DNA of 64,000 nucleotides from an uncultured Prevotellaceae bacterium. GTDB taxonomy: Bacteria > Bacteroidota > Bacteroidia > Bacteroidales > Bacteroidaceae. Below, one piece after another: positions 33,701 to 40,146 of this stretch. The notes under the pieces were generated by a model. The model was not told the origin of the DNA. It did not search any database and saw only the letters and a program-made list of their open reading frames with translations. The translations under genes and the position numbers were made by a program. The DNA lies in assembly GCA_900316645.1 (NCBI GenBank), contig ONDP01000004.1, positions 48,726 through 112,725 of the forward strand, in the 5' to 3' direction. Numbering within the stretch: the stretch's first letter is position 1; every line of letters begins with the position of its first letter.

Positions 33701-35925
33701 TTTATAGTTACATTTTTTAAGGCAAAACACATTCGAAATGCAGCTTCCCCAATTGTTAAAACCGATTGAGGAATTGTTATCTGCTGTAATTTTTCACAGC
33801 CCTCAAAAGCCCAATTCCCAATTGTTTCTAAACATGAAGGAAGTGTAATCTCAGTTATAGACGAAGTATTAAATGCCCCATTCTCAATTGACTTAAGATT
33901 CTCTGGTAAAATCACAGTTTTTAATGCGCTACACCCACTAAAAGCGTCTTGGCTTACAGATGTAATTTTTGATGATAGTTGAACTTTTTCCAAATAGATA
34001 TTACCAGCAAATGCACTGACATGAATGTCTTCTATATATTCAGGAATAATGTATTCTTTTGCTTTAAGACCTGGTAAATAGTATATCAAAGTCTTGCAAT
34101 CATTTGTCAAAATAGCTCCGTCTTTAATTACATAGTAATTATTACCATCCTCAATATTAATCGTTGCTAGACTATTACATCCTCTAAAATCGTCACTCAT
34201 GTATTTTAATGATTTGGGTAACGTGATTGTTTGCAATTTTGTACATCCGTAGAAGCACCAATACATAAACCTATAAATTCCAGAAGGCAGTTTGATAGAG
34301 GTCATATTTATACAGTCTCTAAATCCTGCTCCAGCGACTACTGTCACACGATATAATTTACCATCAATCTCTACAACATCTGGAACAACTACATCACCCA
34401 CAATATCTACATTAGCTGCTGAAACCTCGACCTCGTCTTCCGAAATAATATTATACTTCAATCTCTCGTCATGGGCTGCATCGGGCATAACTTTCATGGT
34501 CAATGTGTTCCCTGCTATCACCGCCTCAACGTATCGGTAGTTCGAACCTTCGGCTGCAATCCATTCCGCACTTTCACTCTCACGATAAACAGGAATAATG
34601 CGATAAGTGCCATCAGGCACATTCGCTCCAAAGGCGAATGTTAACGTTGGTGAAACAACAATACCTGGAGAAAATTCTACATTTCCAAAACCTAATACAG
34701 ATTTCAACTCTGTACCTTGGTAAAGAGCAAAGCCACTCTGAACAGTTTGGGTTTCTGTGAACGAGTTTTGTAAGGTGCATCCTATTTTTATCCCAGTGAA
34801 ATTGTCACTGGCAGAACTCCTTGTCACAGTCTCGTTAGAAGCAAAGGAAATCTGTGTAACTGTTAATTTGGGTGTGGTAAGCACATCACCACCTGTAGAT
34901 TTCTGGATGCCAATAATAGCGGTCTGATCTCTACCATAAGCACCATTACCATCAGGGTTAAGAGCTGTCAAGGCAAAATAACCATCAAAAAGCCCGTCCC
35001 ATCCCCAATTAATGTAGAACATATCGTCTCGATAGCCATGACATATAAAAGAGTGTCCACCATTACCAGATTGTCCTCCATAGATGACAGGACGTCCTGC
35101 TTTTAACTCATTGTATATTAGATTCTCCCATGTCTCGCTATTGTAACCATTGCGATACACTATTCGCATATTCTTATCATAACCGAACTTTCCTATTAAA
35201 GCTCCTGGAATGTTTGCATCAGATGAACCTGATTCACCAAGTCCATAATCCATTTTGACAGCTTGACCACAATAACGCATCAATCGGGCAATATCACTGT
35301 TGGTCATGTTGCTCCAGTTGAAGGTCGTCGCTTCCAACTTTGGTACAGCTATCTGATTGGTCTTCGTTGTGTAACCAGCAATCTCACCAGTTGCACTTTC
35401 GGGACATTTTGTGTAGTTCATGACCTGAGCCATCGAAGTTGCCACACATCCCGTAACACAGTGTTCCCCATTAATCTCGGGAGTCTGGTCGTTATATGGC
35501 GAGAATTGTCCCCAAGTTGTTGTGATGAAAGGGGCTATTTCTTCTTTCACCGTCTCAGTCCTGCGAGCAAGAACTCTCCGTGTTCCTTTCCCACTATTGT
35601 TGACGGCTTTCTCGTATTGACTGAGCCACCAACGAACATTGCTTGGTGCTTTTGTTAAGTCAAAGCTTCCTCGTTCTGAATATCCTAGAATATCTTTAAC
35701 TCTGTCGTCACCAGCCACAATAATAAATCCGCCGTTATTCTCTACGTTAAACACATAGTAGGCATTACCCGCTGTTGATGCTGCACGGCGCAAATTCGTT
35801 TGTTTGAACTGTTTGCCTTTCATGAACTGCTGTGCTTTCTGCAAAGCCTGCTGTTCAGTCACTTCGCCTGCAAACATTGTCAATGAGACAAAGAGTGCAA
35901 TTAGGAAAAAGTAGATTTTCTTCAT
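30751..35925 (-). CDS. Giant C10 (streptopain-like) peptidase with LRR, Omp28-like and MBG domains
   Basis: A 1724-residue secreted protein. Order: signal peptide (1-19); Spi-type propeptide (20-90); C10 cysteine peptidase with Cys160 in TGCVATSMAQVMNY, His291 in GNGGHSF and NWGWDG near 306; BspA-type leucine-rich repeats (about 520-800, for example LKTVILPENLKSIENGAF); a segment resembling Omp28 thioredoxin-like domains near 1180 (LVQLYTSTWC, VVQVSLHDDEF); two MBG-like beta domains (about 1420-1580); and the Prevotella-type C-terminus DLNGRKVNTPGKGVYIINGR, a probable sorting signal. The enzyme likely degrades host or dietary protein at the cell surface. The gene has a 247-nt folded leader. 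Confidence 0.88.
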   Translation of the reverse strand: MKKIYFFLIALFVSLTMFAGEVTEQQALQKAQQFMKGKQFKQTNLRRAASTAGNAYYVFNVENNGGFIIVAGDDRVKDILGYSERGSFDLTKAPSNVRWWLSQYEKAVNNSGKGTRRVLARRTETVKEEIAPFITTTWGQFSPYNDQTPEINGEHCVTGCVATSMAQVMNYTKCPESATGEIAGYTTKTNQIAVPKLEATTFNWSNMTNSDIARLMRYCGQAVKMDYGLGESGSSDANIPGALIGKFGYDKNMRIVYRNGYNSETWENLIYNELKAGRPVIYGGQSGNGGHSFICHGYRDDMFYINWGWDGLFDGYFALTALNPDGNGAYGRDQTAIIGIQKSTGGDVLTTPKLTVTQISFASNETVTRSSASDNFTGIKIGCTLQNSFTETQTVQSGFALYQGTELKSVLGFGNVEFSPGIVVSPTLTFAFGANVPDGTYRIIPVYRESESAEWIAAEGSNYRYVEAVIAGNTLTMKVMPDAAHDERLKYNIISEDEVEVSAANVDIVGDVVVPDVVEIDGKLYRVTVVAGAGFRDCINMTSIKLPSGIYRFMYWCFYGCTKLQTITLPKSLKYMSDDFRGCNSLATINIEDGNNYYVIKDGAILTNDCKTLIYYLPGLKAKEYIIPEYIEDIHVSAFAGNIYLEKVQLSSKITSVSQDAFSGCSALKTVILPENLKSIENGAFNTSSITEITLPSCLETIGNWAFEGCEKLQQITIPQSVLTIGEAAFRMCFALKNVTIKKASPISINETCFDGNYFNAEEQTSIADYIYKNATLIVPAGRSQYFKNSMGWGNFVHIEEIDMPDVIISNNPFENINENQMILGHYRGEDFLKAGESGFGGGPAGKYKACIGVFKEGLAPFVGSKITAARFALTNTKIKNVKFWIGSTKDKQDLYTQDITDIAVGWNVVELNNNLIINTDSVFIGIEYESDELDNYPISYISTGLGGLETGCGFLYGPYGDSGTNQWVDVLSFVPYSGRLNIQCIVEGSELPVYDIHMMNKEFIDEWRKPLKYFKKGETTDFSTVIAMKDWGKLSVNTDYEMECSIDGTPINDFTGNLYQPIVPNPVDNHSIDGKITPNCEIGSHKLNISVKSIKGKEPKYPLDDTTSKEIKVYSKDMGRQKQLVQLYTSTWCQDALSVNNEIDLLRKENPNVVQVSLHDDEFSCPAGDEYYRLTPFAVSTCYNRYMTGGGLGFSGFKNTAIDDIFKMPAFADVHITSSYDKRKKQLDIVVKGSRNEEFLPIHGFTNLTVLLTEDDVVAPQYDSGNDVWISDYKHQAVLRTNVSAVWGDPIEWNGDKYEKHYSIKLNDEWNKDKMHIVAFLGKPFDGTNFTDIDVVNCNDFDVKNAEIVESQYSPVEFTAKSYSRKYGDENPKFEFTVEGDDYTGEPKLECEATKTSAVGEYSIVISQGTVDNNIATFKNGTLTIEKAPLKAIAKSYTIKQGEALPTFEATYEGFKNNETSEVLTKQPSITTTATSASEPGEYDITISGGEARNYDISYVAGKLTIEAVEITPITGTEETSFKEAISNETDLENTVIDNTYYNVNAGNGDGYNATEQALVLNTTTSSEQMTAIQSAQVGDASVRENYSGIIFEIPAGQGTITVDAKTVGTHVLNVQIGNGAPTQVQKSERGTADVSYNVSTPTYVYLYASTQGGSAARLYRAGTAGANSVLLYGYKVTIGGTGIEELKNVKMEDLKYFDLNGRKVNTPGKGVYIINGRKVVIK

Positions 35926-35965
35926 AATATCAATAGTTTTAAGTTATTCGTTCATTTGCCACATA

Positions 35966-36148
35966 GCAGAAGCGCGGGACTGCTTTTGCCAGTTCCGAGT
36001 GAAGGTCCTAGGAAAACCTGATAAATGAAAATGGATACAGCCCCACGCCTAAACGTGGAAGCCGTTCTGCCCTCCTGCATTTATCAATCTCGCTTTGAAA
36101 ATTTCCTAGGTTTTCACTCGCAAGTTGGGAGCATAACGCTTCTTCTGC
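35966..36148 (-). ncRNA. Strongly folded leader upstream of the C10 peptidase gene
   Basis: The 363-bp gap 35926-36288 contains nested inverted pairs sharing one axis: GCAGAAG 35966-35972 with CTTCTGC 36142-36148; CGAGTGAA 35996-36003 with TTCACTCG 36113-36120; CCTAGGAAA 36007-36015 with TTTCCTAGG 36102-36110; TGATAAATG 36019-36027 with CATTTATCA 36078-36086; CCACG 36043-36047 with CGTGG 36054-36058. The result is a long rod. The minus promoter at 36183 would start the RNA just before it and run into the peptidase gene at 35925. It may be a regulatory leader or a free RNA; I do not recognise the family. Confidence 0.6.
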
Positions 36149-36175
36149 CGGAGCGAGTCCTTCCCACTCCGATTG

Positions 36176-36183
36176 CAAAGATA
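36176..36183 (-). promoter_or_regulatory. -7 box of the peptidase transcript
   Basis: TATCTTTG on minus in GTTTATCTTTGC, placing the transcript start near 36172, about 247 nt upstream of the peptidase start codon. Confidence 0.65.
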
Positions 36184-36258
36184 AACAACATTTTGAAAAC
36201 TACAAAGAAATTGGAAAGAAAATTGCACAAGAAAGGTTGAGTTATCAACTTTTTTGTG

Positions 36259-36266
36259 TATATTTG
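36259..36266 (+). promoter_or_regulatory. -7 box of the gene at 36289
   Basis: TATATTTG on plus, 22 nt before the ATG; divergent from the peptidase promoter. Confidence 0.6.
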
Positions 36267-36288
36267 CCAATGAGAAACAGAAAGGCTT

Positions 36289-37221
36289 ATGAAAATATGG
36301 AAAACAAGTTTAGCGCGAAGGATTTCCTCGTCTCGCATTGGAGGGACTAAGGTTAAATTGGCAGGGAGGATGGCATTACTGCCTAATATGGAGGTGCCCA
36401 CAGTGATTCAAAGGTTGACGGCTGCACAAATCGATGCCATTCCCCAAGATCGTTTTACCGTGTCAGTGGTGGATTCTGGTCCGATTGTTTTGGGTCACTA
36501 TAGCGGCGGTGGTGGAGGAGGTAAATCTTCACTACATGCCTTACGACAGAAAGGAAAGATTCGTAAGGGGAAAATAGGGAATAAGACCTCAAGTTTCGTA
36601 ATTAACCCATCTTCCATAGATAAGGTTGAGATAAACGGAACGCAATTATATACCACCATTGTCACACTTTTAAACAAAGCGAGAGAAAGTGCTGACAGTT
36701 TATATGGTATAAACATCAAGCTCACCCAAGAACAACGGCATAGCACATCGCAGAAAAATCACAGTAAGCTCTTCCTTCCACCAATAGACGAAGGCAACAT
36801 GACGGGCTGCATCAAGAAGGCCATTGCTCACTTCTTTAACGGAAAAGAAATATGCAAAATATGTGGTATCGAATTAAAACCGACTGCATTCTGCCTATTG
36901 ATGCATGACTATTTCAGACGAATAAACATACTGGAGAACCAGGCGCACACACCTTTCTGCAAATATTTGAAGGACTGTGTGCTGCCAGGCATGCCCATAA
37001 CATTTACTTCCAGGACTTTTATTAACTATGCCAACGATTACAAAGACTATGAAGAAGCATTCACCAACCCCGATAAACTGGATATTAATTTCAATGTTCA
37101 TCCCAAGACAACGGGAACGTTTCAGGATGCTTTCCACGAAATAGGATATTATTTTCACAAATCAGAATATTTCGAGCTTTTGCGTGACATGCGCAGTAAT
37201 ATGGGTAAATTCGGGATTTAA
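36289..37221 (+). CDS. Unrecognised protein with GGGGGG linker and CxxC motif
   Basis: I do not recognise this 310-residue protein. It has no signal peptide or membrane helix. Residues about 68-75 are a glycine run (HYSGGGGGGKSSL), followed by a very basic stretch (RQKGKIRKGKIGNK). A CxxC pair, KICKICGIE near 193, is followed by C-x4-H and another Cys, which could bind zinc. The first 45 residues are basic. Promoter and expected start fit. It stands between the C10 peptidase and the gene at 37570 without an evident partner. AT content is higher than in the core genes around, which suggests transfer. Confidence 0.6.
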   Translation: MKIWKTSLARRISSSRIGGTKVKLAGRMALLPNMEVPTVIQRLTAAQIDAIPQDRFTVSVVDSGPIVLGHYSGGGGGGKSSLHALRQKGKIRKGKIGNKTSSFVINPSSIDKVEINGTQLYTTIVTLLNKARESADSLYGINIKLTQEQRHSTSQKNHSKLFLPPIDEGNMTGCIKKAIAHFFNGKEICKICGIELKPTAFCLLMHDYFRRINILENQAHTPFCKYLKDCVLPGMPITFTSRTFINYANDYKDYEEAFTNPDKLDINFNVHPKTTGTFQDAFHEIGYYFHKSEYFELLRDMRSNMGKFGI

Positions 37222-37343
37222 TCCCTGTAAAAGGGCATTGCAGACAGACAACATATAATGAGGACTCTACATGGGTCCTCATTTTATTTTCCACACACAG
37301 ACTTCAGTTTTTCCATCAACCAAAATCAAGGCGAAAAAATACA

Positions 37344-37351
37344 TAACTTTG
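37344..37351 (+). promoter_or_regulatory. -7 box upstream of the 11-bp array
   Basis: TAACTTTG on plus. A transcript from here would start near 37355 and carry the 11-bp array (37384-37526) in a leader of about 215 nt before the ATG at 37570. Confidence 0.55.
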
Positions 37352-37383
37352 CATCGAACATCCCGAGTTGGTGATTGCTCAAG

Positions 37384-37526
37384 TCGATCTCATACCAGAG
37401 TTATATTGATGTCGCATCGAAGTCATATCGAACTCTAATCGAAGTCATATCGAACTCTAATCGAAGTCATATCGAACTCTAATCGAAGTCATATCGAACT
37501 CTAATTGAAGTCTAATTGATAGCTGT
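37384..37526. repeat. Tandem array in 11-bp register (13 units), alternating two unit types
   Basis: Units of exactly 11 bp; in the core (37417-37504) TCGAAGTCATA and TCGAACTCTAA alternate four times, giving a 22-bp super-period. Degenerate units continue on both sides (TCGATCTCATA at 37384, TTGATGTCGCA at 37406, TTGAAGTCTAA at 37505, TTGATAGCTGT at 37516) in the same phase. No spacers, so it is not a CRISPR. It fills most of the 348-bp gap 37222-37569, probably inside the leader of the next gene. One helical turn per unit suggests protein binding along one face of DNA. Confidence 0.9.
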
Positions 37527-37569
37527 CTCCACAAGTAGGATTTTAACTAATATTTAAAATGTTTGTATT

Positions 37570-38769
37570 ATGAATGAAAAAACTTTGAAAGACGGTACTA
37601 ACCGTCATGTGAAGAACCCGAAGACCAATGCACAGACGTTGCAGCGTGTCTTGGTAAAGGCGGTAGGCATGTTCTACGCCATGGTGAAGTTTATTTGCAA
37701 CCACTCTTTCGAGGGTGTGAGCAATGGTTACCAGTGCATGAACAAGTTCAAAAAGGTGAACTTGAAGTACTTGCGTGAGCGTGCGGCAACGCTGCAGAAC
37801 TCGGGCCAGAGCCTGTACCAGTTCTACCAGTTCATGCCGCTGCAGAGCGACAAGTGGACTCCCTTTGCAGCCATCATCTCGCAGGGTCATCTGCCCGAGG
37901 TGTCGGTAGGTATTGACGCAGAAGGCGGCCACAAGGCGTATGTCAACGCGCCCAGCCGTACCTATGCTGACTTTGTGAATGCATGGAATCTGCAGCGTGG
38001 CGATCAGGTGACATTCGTGACTGTGCAGAAATTGGGTGGCAAGTACGAGGTGGCATCAGCCCGCATATTGCTCAACCCTCGCAATGCTGACGGTAGCGGT
38101 GCGCCTATGAGTACGGAGATTGTGAACAGCGAGGGCGAGTTCCCCTGCTCGAACTGGAAGAACCGCCTGAACTTCTCGACTTTTGAGTTCGACACTGACC
38201 GCTACAACTTCGTATTGGGACGCGGCGGTGACGTGGTAGCTGCTGGCATCATCGTCAGCCGTAAGGACAGAAGTGGTGGCTGGTTCCGCAGCAACTGTCA
38301 GATGGTGCTCAACGAGGCAGCCCTTGGCTCAGACCTGTGCAGTCTTGCGCAAGCTGTGGAGAACAGTTATGCTGCTTACGAGATTGACTTGGAATCGGAG
38401 TTCTACCTGAACAATGCCGGTGGAGCGAGTGGAACTGGTACTACTGAAGACGTTACTCCAGCAGAGCCTTCCTATGCCACCAGTGCTACCATCAACGGTG
38501 TAAGCCAAAGCATTTCCGGTGGCAATGTCAATGCCACAGCTCCCATCACGACGATTGTGGTCAGCGGTACCAATCTTGGCAACGTCGAGTTTACTGCCAA
38601 GGTGGATGGCACGGGCGATGCCATCAGCCCCACCAGTCACGACGCCTTCGGTGCTACGTTCAGTGGCCTGAATGTTGCAGATGGCCACAGCATTGTGATC
38701 TACCGCAGCGGCAGTGTTTGGTTTACCGTCACTGCCCAGGCTTCTGGCGGACCAAGCCAGGAGGGGTAA
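37570..38769 (+). CDS. Unrecognised 399-residue protein with C-terminal beta domain
   Basis: I cannot name a family with confidence. The first 75 residues are basic and helical (LKDGTNRHVKNPKTNAQTLQ, then ALVKAVGMFY-like VLVKAVGMFYAMVKF); the middle has beta-rich text (AFVNAWNLQRGDQVTFVTVQ-like FVNAWNLQRGDQVTFVTVQK); the last 100 residues (YATSATINGVSQSISGG, VVSGTNLGNVEFTA) resemble a small immunoglobulin-like TIG or DUF4469-type domain. There is no signal peptide. Base composition is GC-rich and codon use is strongly biased, unlike the gene before it, which hints at high expression. Its leader holds the 11-bp array. Confidence 0.65.
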   Translation: MNEKTLKDGTNRHVKNPKTNAQTLQRVLVKAVGMFYAMVKFICNHSFEGVSNGYQCMNKFKKVNLKYLRERAATLQNSGQSLYQFYQFMPLQSDKWTPFAAIISQGHLPEVSVGIDAEGGHKAYVNAPSRTYADFVNAWNLQRGDQVTFVTVQKLGGKYEVASARILLNPRNADGSGAPMSTEIVNSEGEFPCSNWKNRLNFSTFEFDTDRYNFVLGRGGDVVAAGIIVSRKDRSGGWFRSNCQMVLNEAALGSDLCSLAQAVENSYAAYEIDLESEFYLNNAGGASGTGTTEDVTPAEPSYATSATINGVSQSISGGNVNATAPITTIVVSGTNLGNVEFTAKVDGTGDAISPTSHDAFGATFSGLNVADGHSIVIYRSGSVWFTVTAQASGGPSQEG

Positions 38770-38797
38770 GAAAAACTCAAAGCCCCAACAGCCTCTC

Positions 38798-38835
38798 CCC
38801 AACCAAACCTCCCCGAGGGGAGGCTTTTGGTTGGG
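38798..38835 (+). terminator. Hairpin after the 37570 gene
   Basis: CCCAACC with CCTCCCC and their inverted counterparts (GGGGAGG, GGTTGGG) form a long GC-rich hairpin 28 nt past the stop codon. Confidence 0.7.
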
Positions 38836-38855
38836 TGATTTATGTAGAATGAGTA

Positions 38856-38922
38856 GACGCGTCAAATTGTCGCATAGACGTGTCAGTTTGGCAGAATTGA
38901 GGGTGCTGGCACGTTAGTTGTA
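38856..38922 (+). promoter_or_regulatory. Possible sigma-54 promoter with upstream activator sites for hsp20
   Basis: TGGCACG (38907-38913), 4 bp, then TTGTA (38918-38922) matches the -24/-12 consensus TGGCACG-N4-TTGCW except for one base in the -12 box. Upstream, TAGACGCGTCA and TAGACGTGTCA (palindromic cores at 38856-38863 and 38877-38884) repeat with a 21-bp spacing, as expected of enhancer-binding sites. No TAnnTTTG box is seen in this gap. Confidence 0.45.
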
Positions 38923-39015
38923 CTATAGTGGGTGAACGCCGACGCTAAGGCTGAGGCGGAACGAGATTAAAACAACATTATAGAACAATTAAAAATAGAA
39001 TTAGGAGGTATGATT

Positions 39016-39441
39016 ATGTTACCAGTATTCAAAAACAGTTGGTTTCCAACAGTATTCGACGAGTTTATGAACAACAGCGATATGATGTCGTGTGCTACAA
39101 CAACTGCTCCGGCAGTTAATGTGAAGGAAGACGAGAACGCTTACACGATGGAGCTTGCCGCTCCTGGCATCAAGAAGGAGTTCTGCCGCGTACACATCAA
39201 CGAGGACGGCAACCTGAGCATTGCCATCGAGAACAAGATGGAGCACAAGGAGGAGGACAAGAAGCAGCACTACCTGCGCCGTGAGTTCAGCTACACGAAC
39301 TATCAGCAGAACTACTCGCTGCCAGAGGATGTTGAGAAGGACGGCATCTCTGCAAAGGTGGAAAACGGTATTCTGACGGTGGTTCTGCCGAAGATGAAGA
39401 AGGAGGAGACGAAGGTCTCACGTATGATTGAGATTTCGTAA
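39016..39441 (+). CDS. Small heat-shock protein, Hsp20/alpha-crystallin family
   Basis: The chaperone holds unfolding proteins in solution during stress. It has 141 residues from the chosen ATG: AGGAGG (39003-39008) lies 7 nt before 39016 but only 1 nt before the other ATG at 39010, so 39016 is preferred. A strong Shine-Dalgarno is rare in this phylum. The alpha-crystallin domain shows VKEDENAYTMELAAPGIKKE and the closing KVENGILTVVLPK, with a C-terminal extension. A possible sigma-54 promoter lies upstream, and a small sigma factor gene follows. Confidence 0.93.
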   Translation: MLPVFKNSWFPTVFDEFMNNSDMMSCATTTAPAVNVKEDENAYTMELAAPGIKKEFCRVHINEDGNLSIAIENKMEHKEEDKKQHYLRREFSYTNYQQNYSLPEDVEKDGISAKVENGILTVVLPKMKKEETKVSRMIEIS

Positions 39442-39443
39442 TA

Positions 39444-39510
39444 ACCCCCTCTAAATCCCATTCCCGCTGGCGCGCCTACCCGTAGCCTTTCCGAGGGGGG
39501 ACTTGGGGGA
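39444..39510. repeat. Dispersed-type palindromic repeat between hsp20 and the sigma factor gene
   Basis: CCCCCTCTAAATCCC and GGGGGACTTGGGGG are imperfect inverted arms around a GC-rich core. The CCCTCTAAAT arm resembles the repeat in murF and the type common in Bacteroidetes intergenic regions. It can act as terminator for hsp20. Confidence 0.5.
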
Positions 39511-39539
39511 GAAGAGACGGAAAGAAATCCAGATGAAAA

Positions 39540-39571
39540 TTTGGATTTCTTTTTTTATTGCATTATCTTTG
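39540..39571 (+). promoter_or_regulatory. Promoter of the small sigma factor gene
   Basis: TTTG at 39540-39543 and TATCTTTG at 39564-39571 are 20 bp apart. The chosen ATG follows only 8 nt after the box, so the mRNA is nearly leaderless. Confidence 0.75.
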
Positions 39572-39579
39572 CAAGCAGT

Positions 39580-40146
39580 ATGACGAATGAAGAGAAAAAA
39601 CAGCGCGACGAACTGGTCAGCAAGAATATGGGCTATGTGGTTACCTTGGCCCGACAGTATTCCTGTGAACTGCTGACTACTGACGATTTGGTGAGTGAGG
39701 GCAGTTTCGGAATCATTAAGGCTGCCGAGAAATTCGACCCCAGCCGTGGCAAACCTTTCGTAACGTTTGCCGCCCCTTATATCCGCCATAGCATTGAGGA
39801 GGCTATCAGGAAGGTGACAGGCGAGGTGCCCGTGTTATCGACTGACGAATCGCTGCCTGTCGGTTCGAAGAACAACTACACGCTGCTGAATGTGCTGGAA
39901 GACAAAGATGCGCCAAAGGCTGATGCTGCACTTGAGCAGAATGCGCTGTCGGACGATTTGGTGAAAGCCATAGTTGTGCTGGACAGCAGGGAGCAGGCTG
40001 TCATCAGGGCTTTCTTCGGAGTAGATGAAGAGCGCAAGACGATGGCTGAGATTGGCATCATGCTGGGACTGAAGCGCGAACGCATACGCCAAATAAGAGA
40101 CAAAGCCCTGCGCAAGATGCGCAAGGCTTCGTCGGTTAAAAGCTGA
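39580..40146 (+). CDS. Small RpoD-like sigma-70 factor
   Basis: The protein has 188 residues from the ATG after the promoter; the 13 codons before it overlap the -7 box and are excluded. Sigma region 2 is seen as LTTDDLVSEGSFGIIKAAEKF (residues about 36-56) and KPFVTFAAPYIRHSIEEAIR, and region 4 as REQAVIRAFFGVDEERKTMAEI with the helix-turn-helix KRERIRQIRDKALRKMRKA. Region 1 is missing and region 3 is shortened. Small group-3-like sigma factors of this kind occur in Bacteroidetes; the regulon is unknown. It follows hsp20, which suggests a stress role. Its end overlaps the convergent DUF5686 gene by 11 bp. Confidence 0.85.
   Translation: MTNEEKKQRDELVSKNMGYVVTLARQYSCELLTTDDLVSEGSFGIIKAAEKFDPSRGKPFVTFAAPYIRHSIEEAIRKVTGEVPVLSTDESLPVGSKNNYTLLNVLEDKDAPKADAALEQNALSDDLVKAIVVLDSREQAVIRAFFGVDEERKTMAEIGIMLGLKRERIRQIRDKALRKMRKASSVKS

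Noticed and set aside
35966-36148. Cobalamin or other known riboswitch
   Set aside because: The conserved boxes of the cobalamin, TPP or SAM riboswitches that I know are missing; the fold is a simple rod.
37417-37504. Possible CRISPR array
   Set aside because: Repeats follow each other directly with period 11/22 bp; there are no variable spacers and no cas genes in the window.
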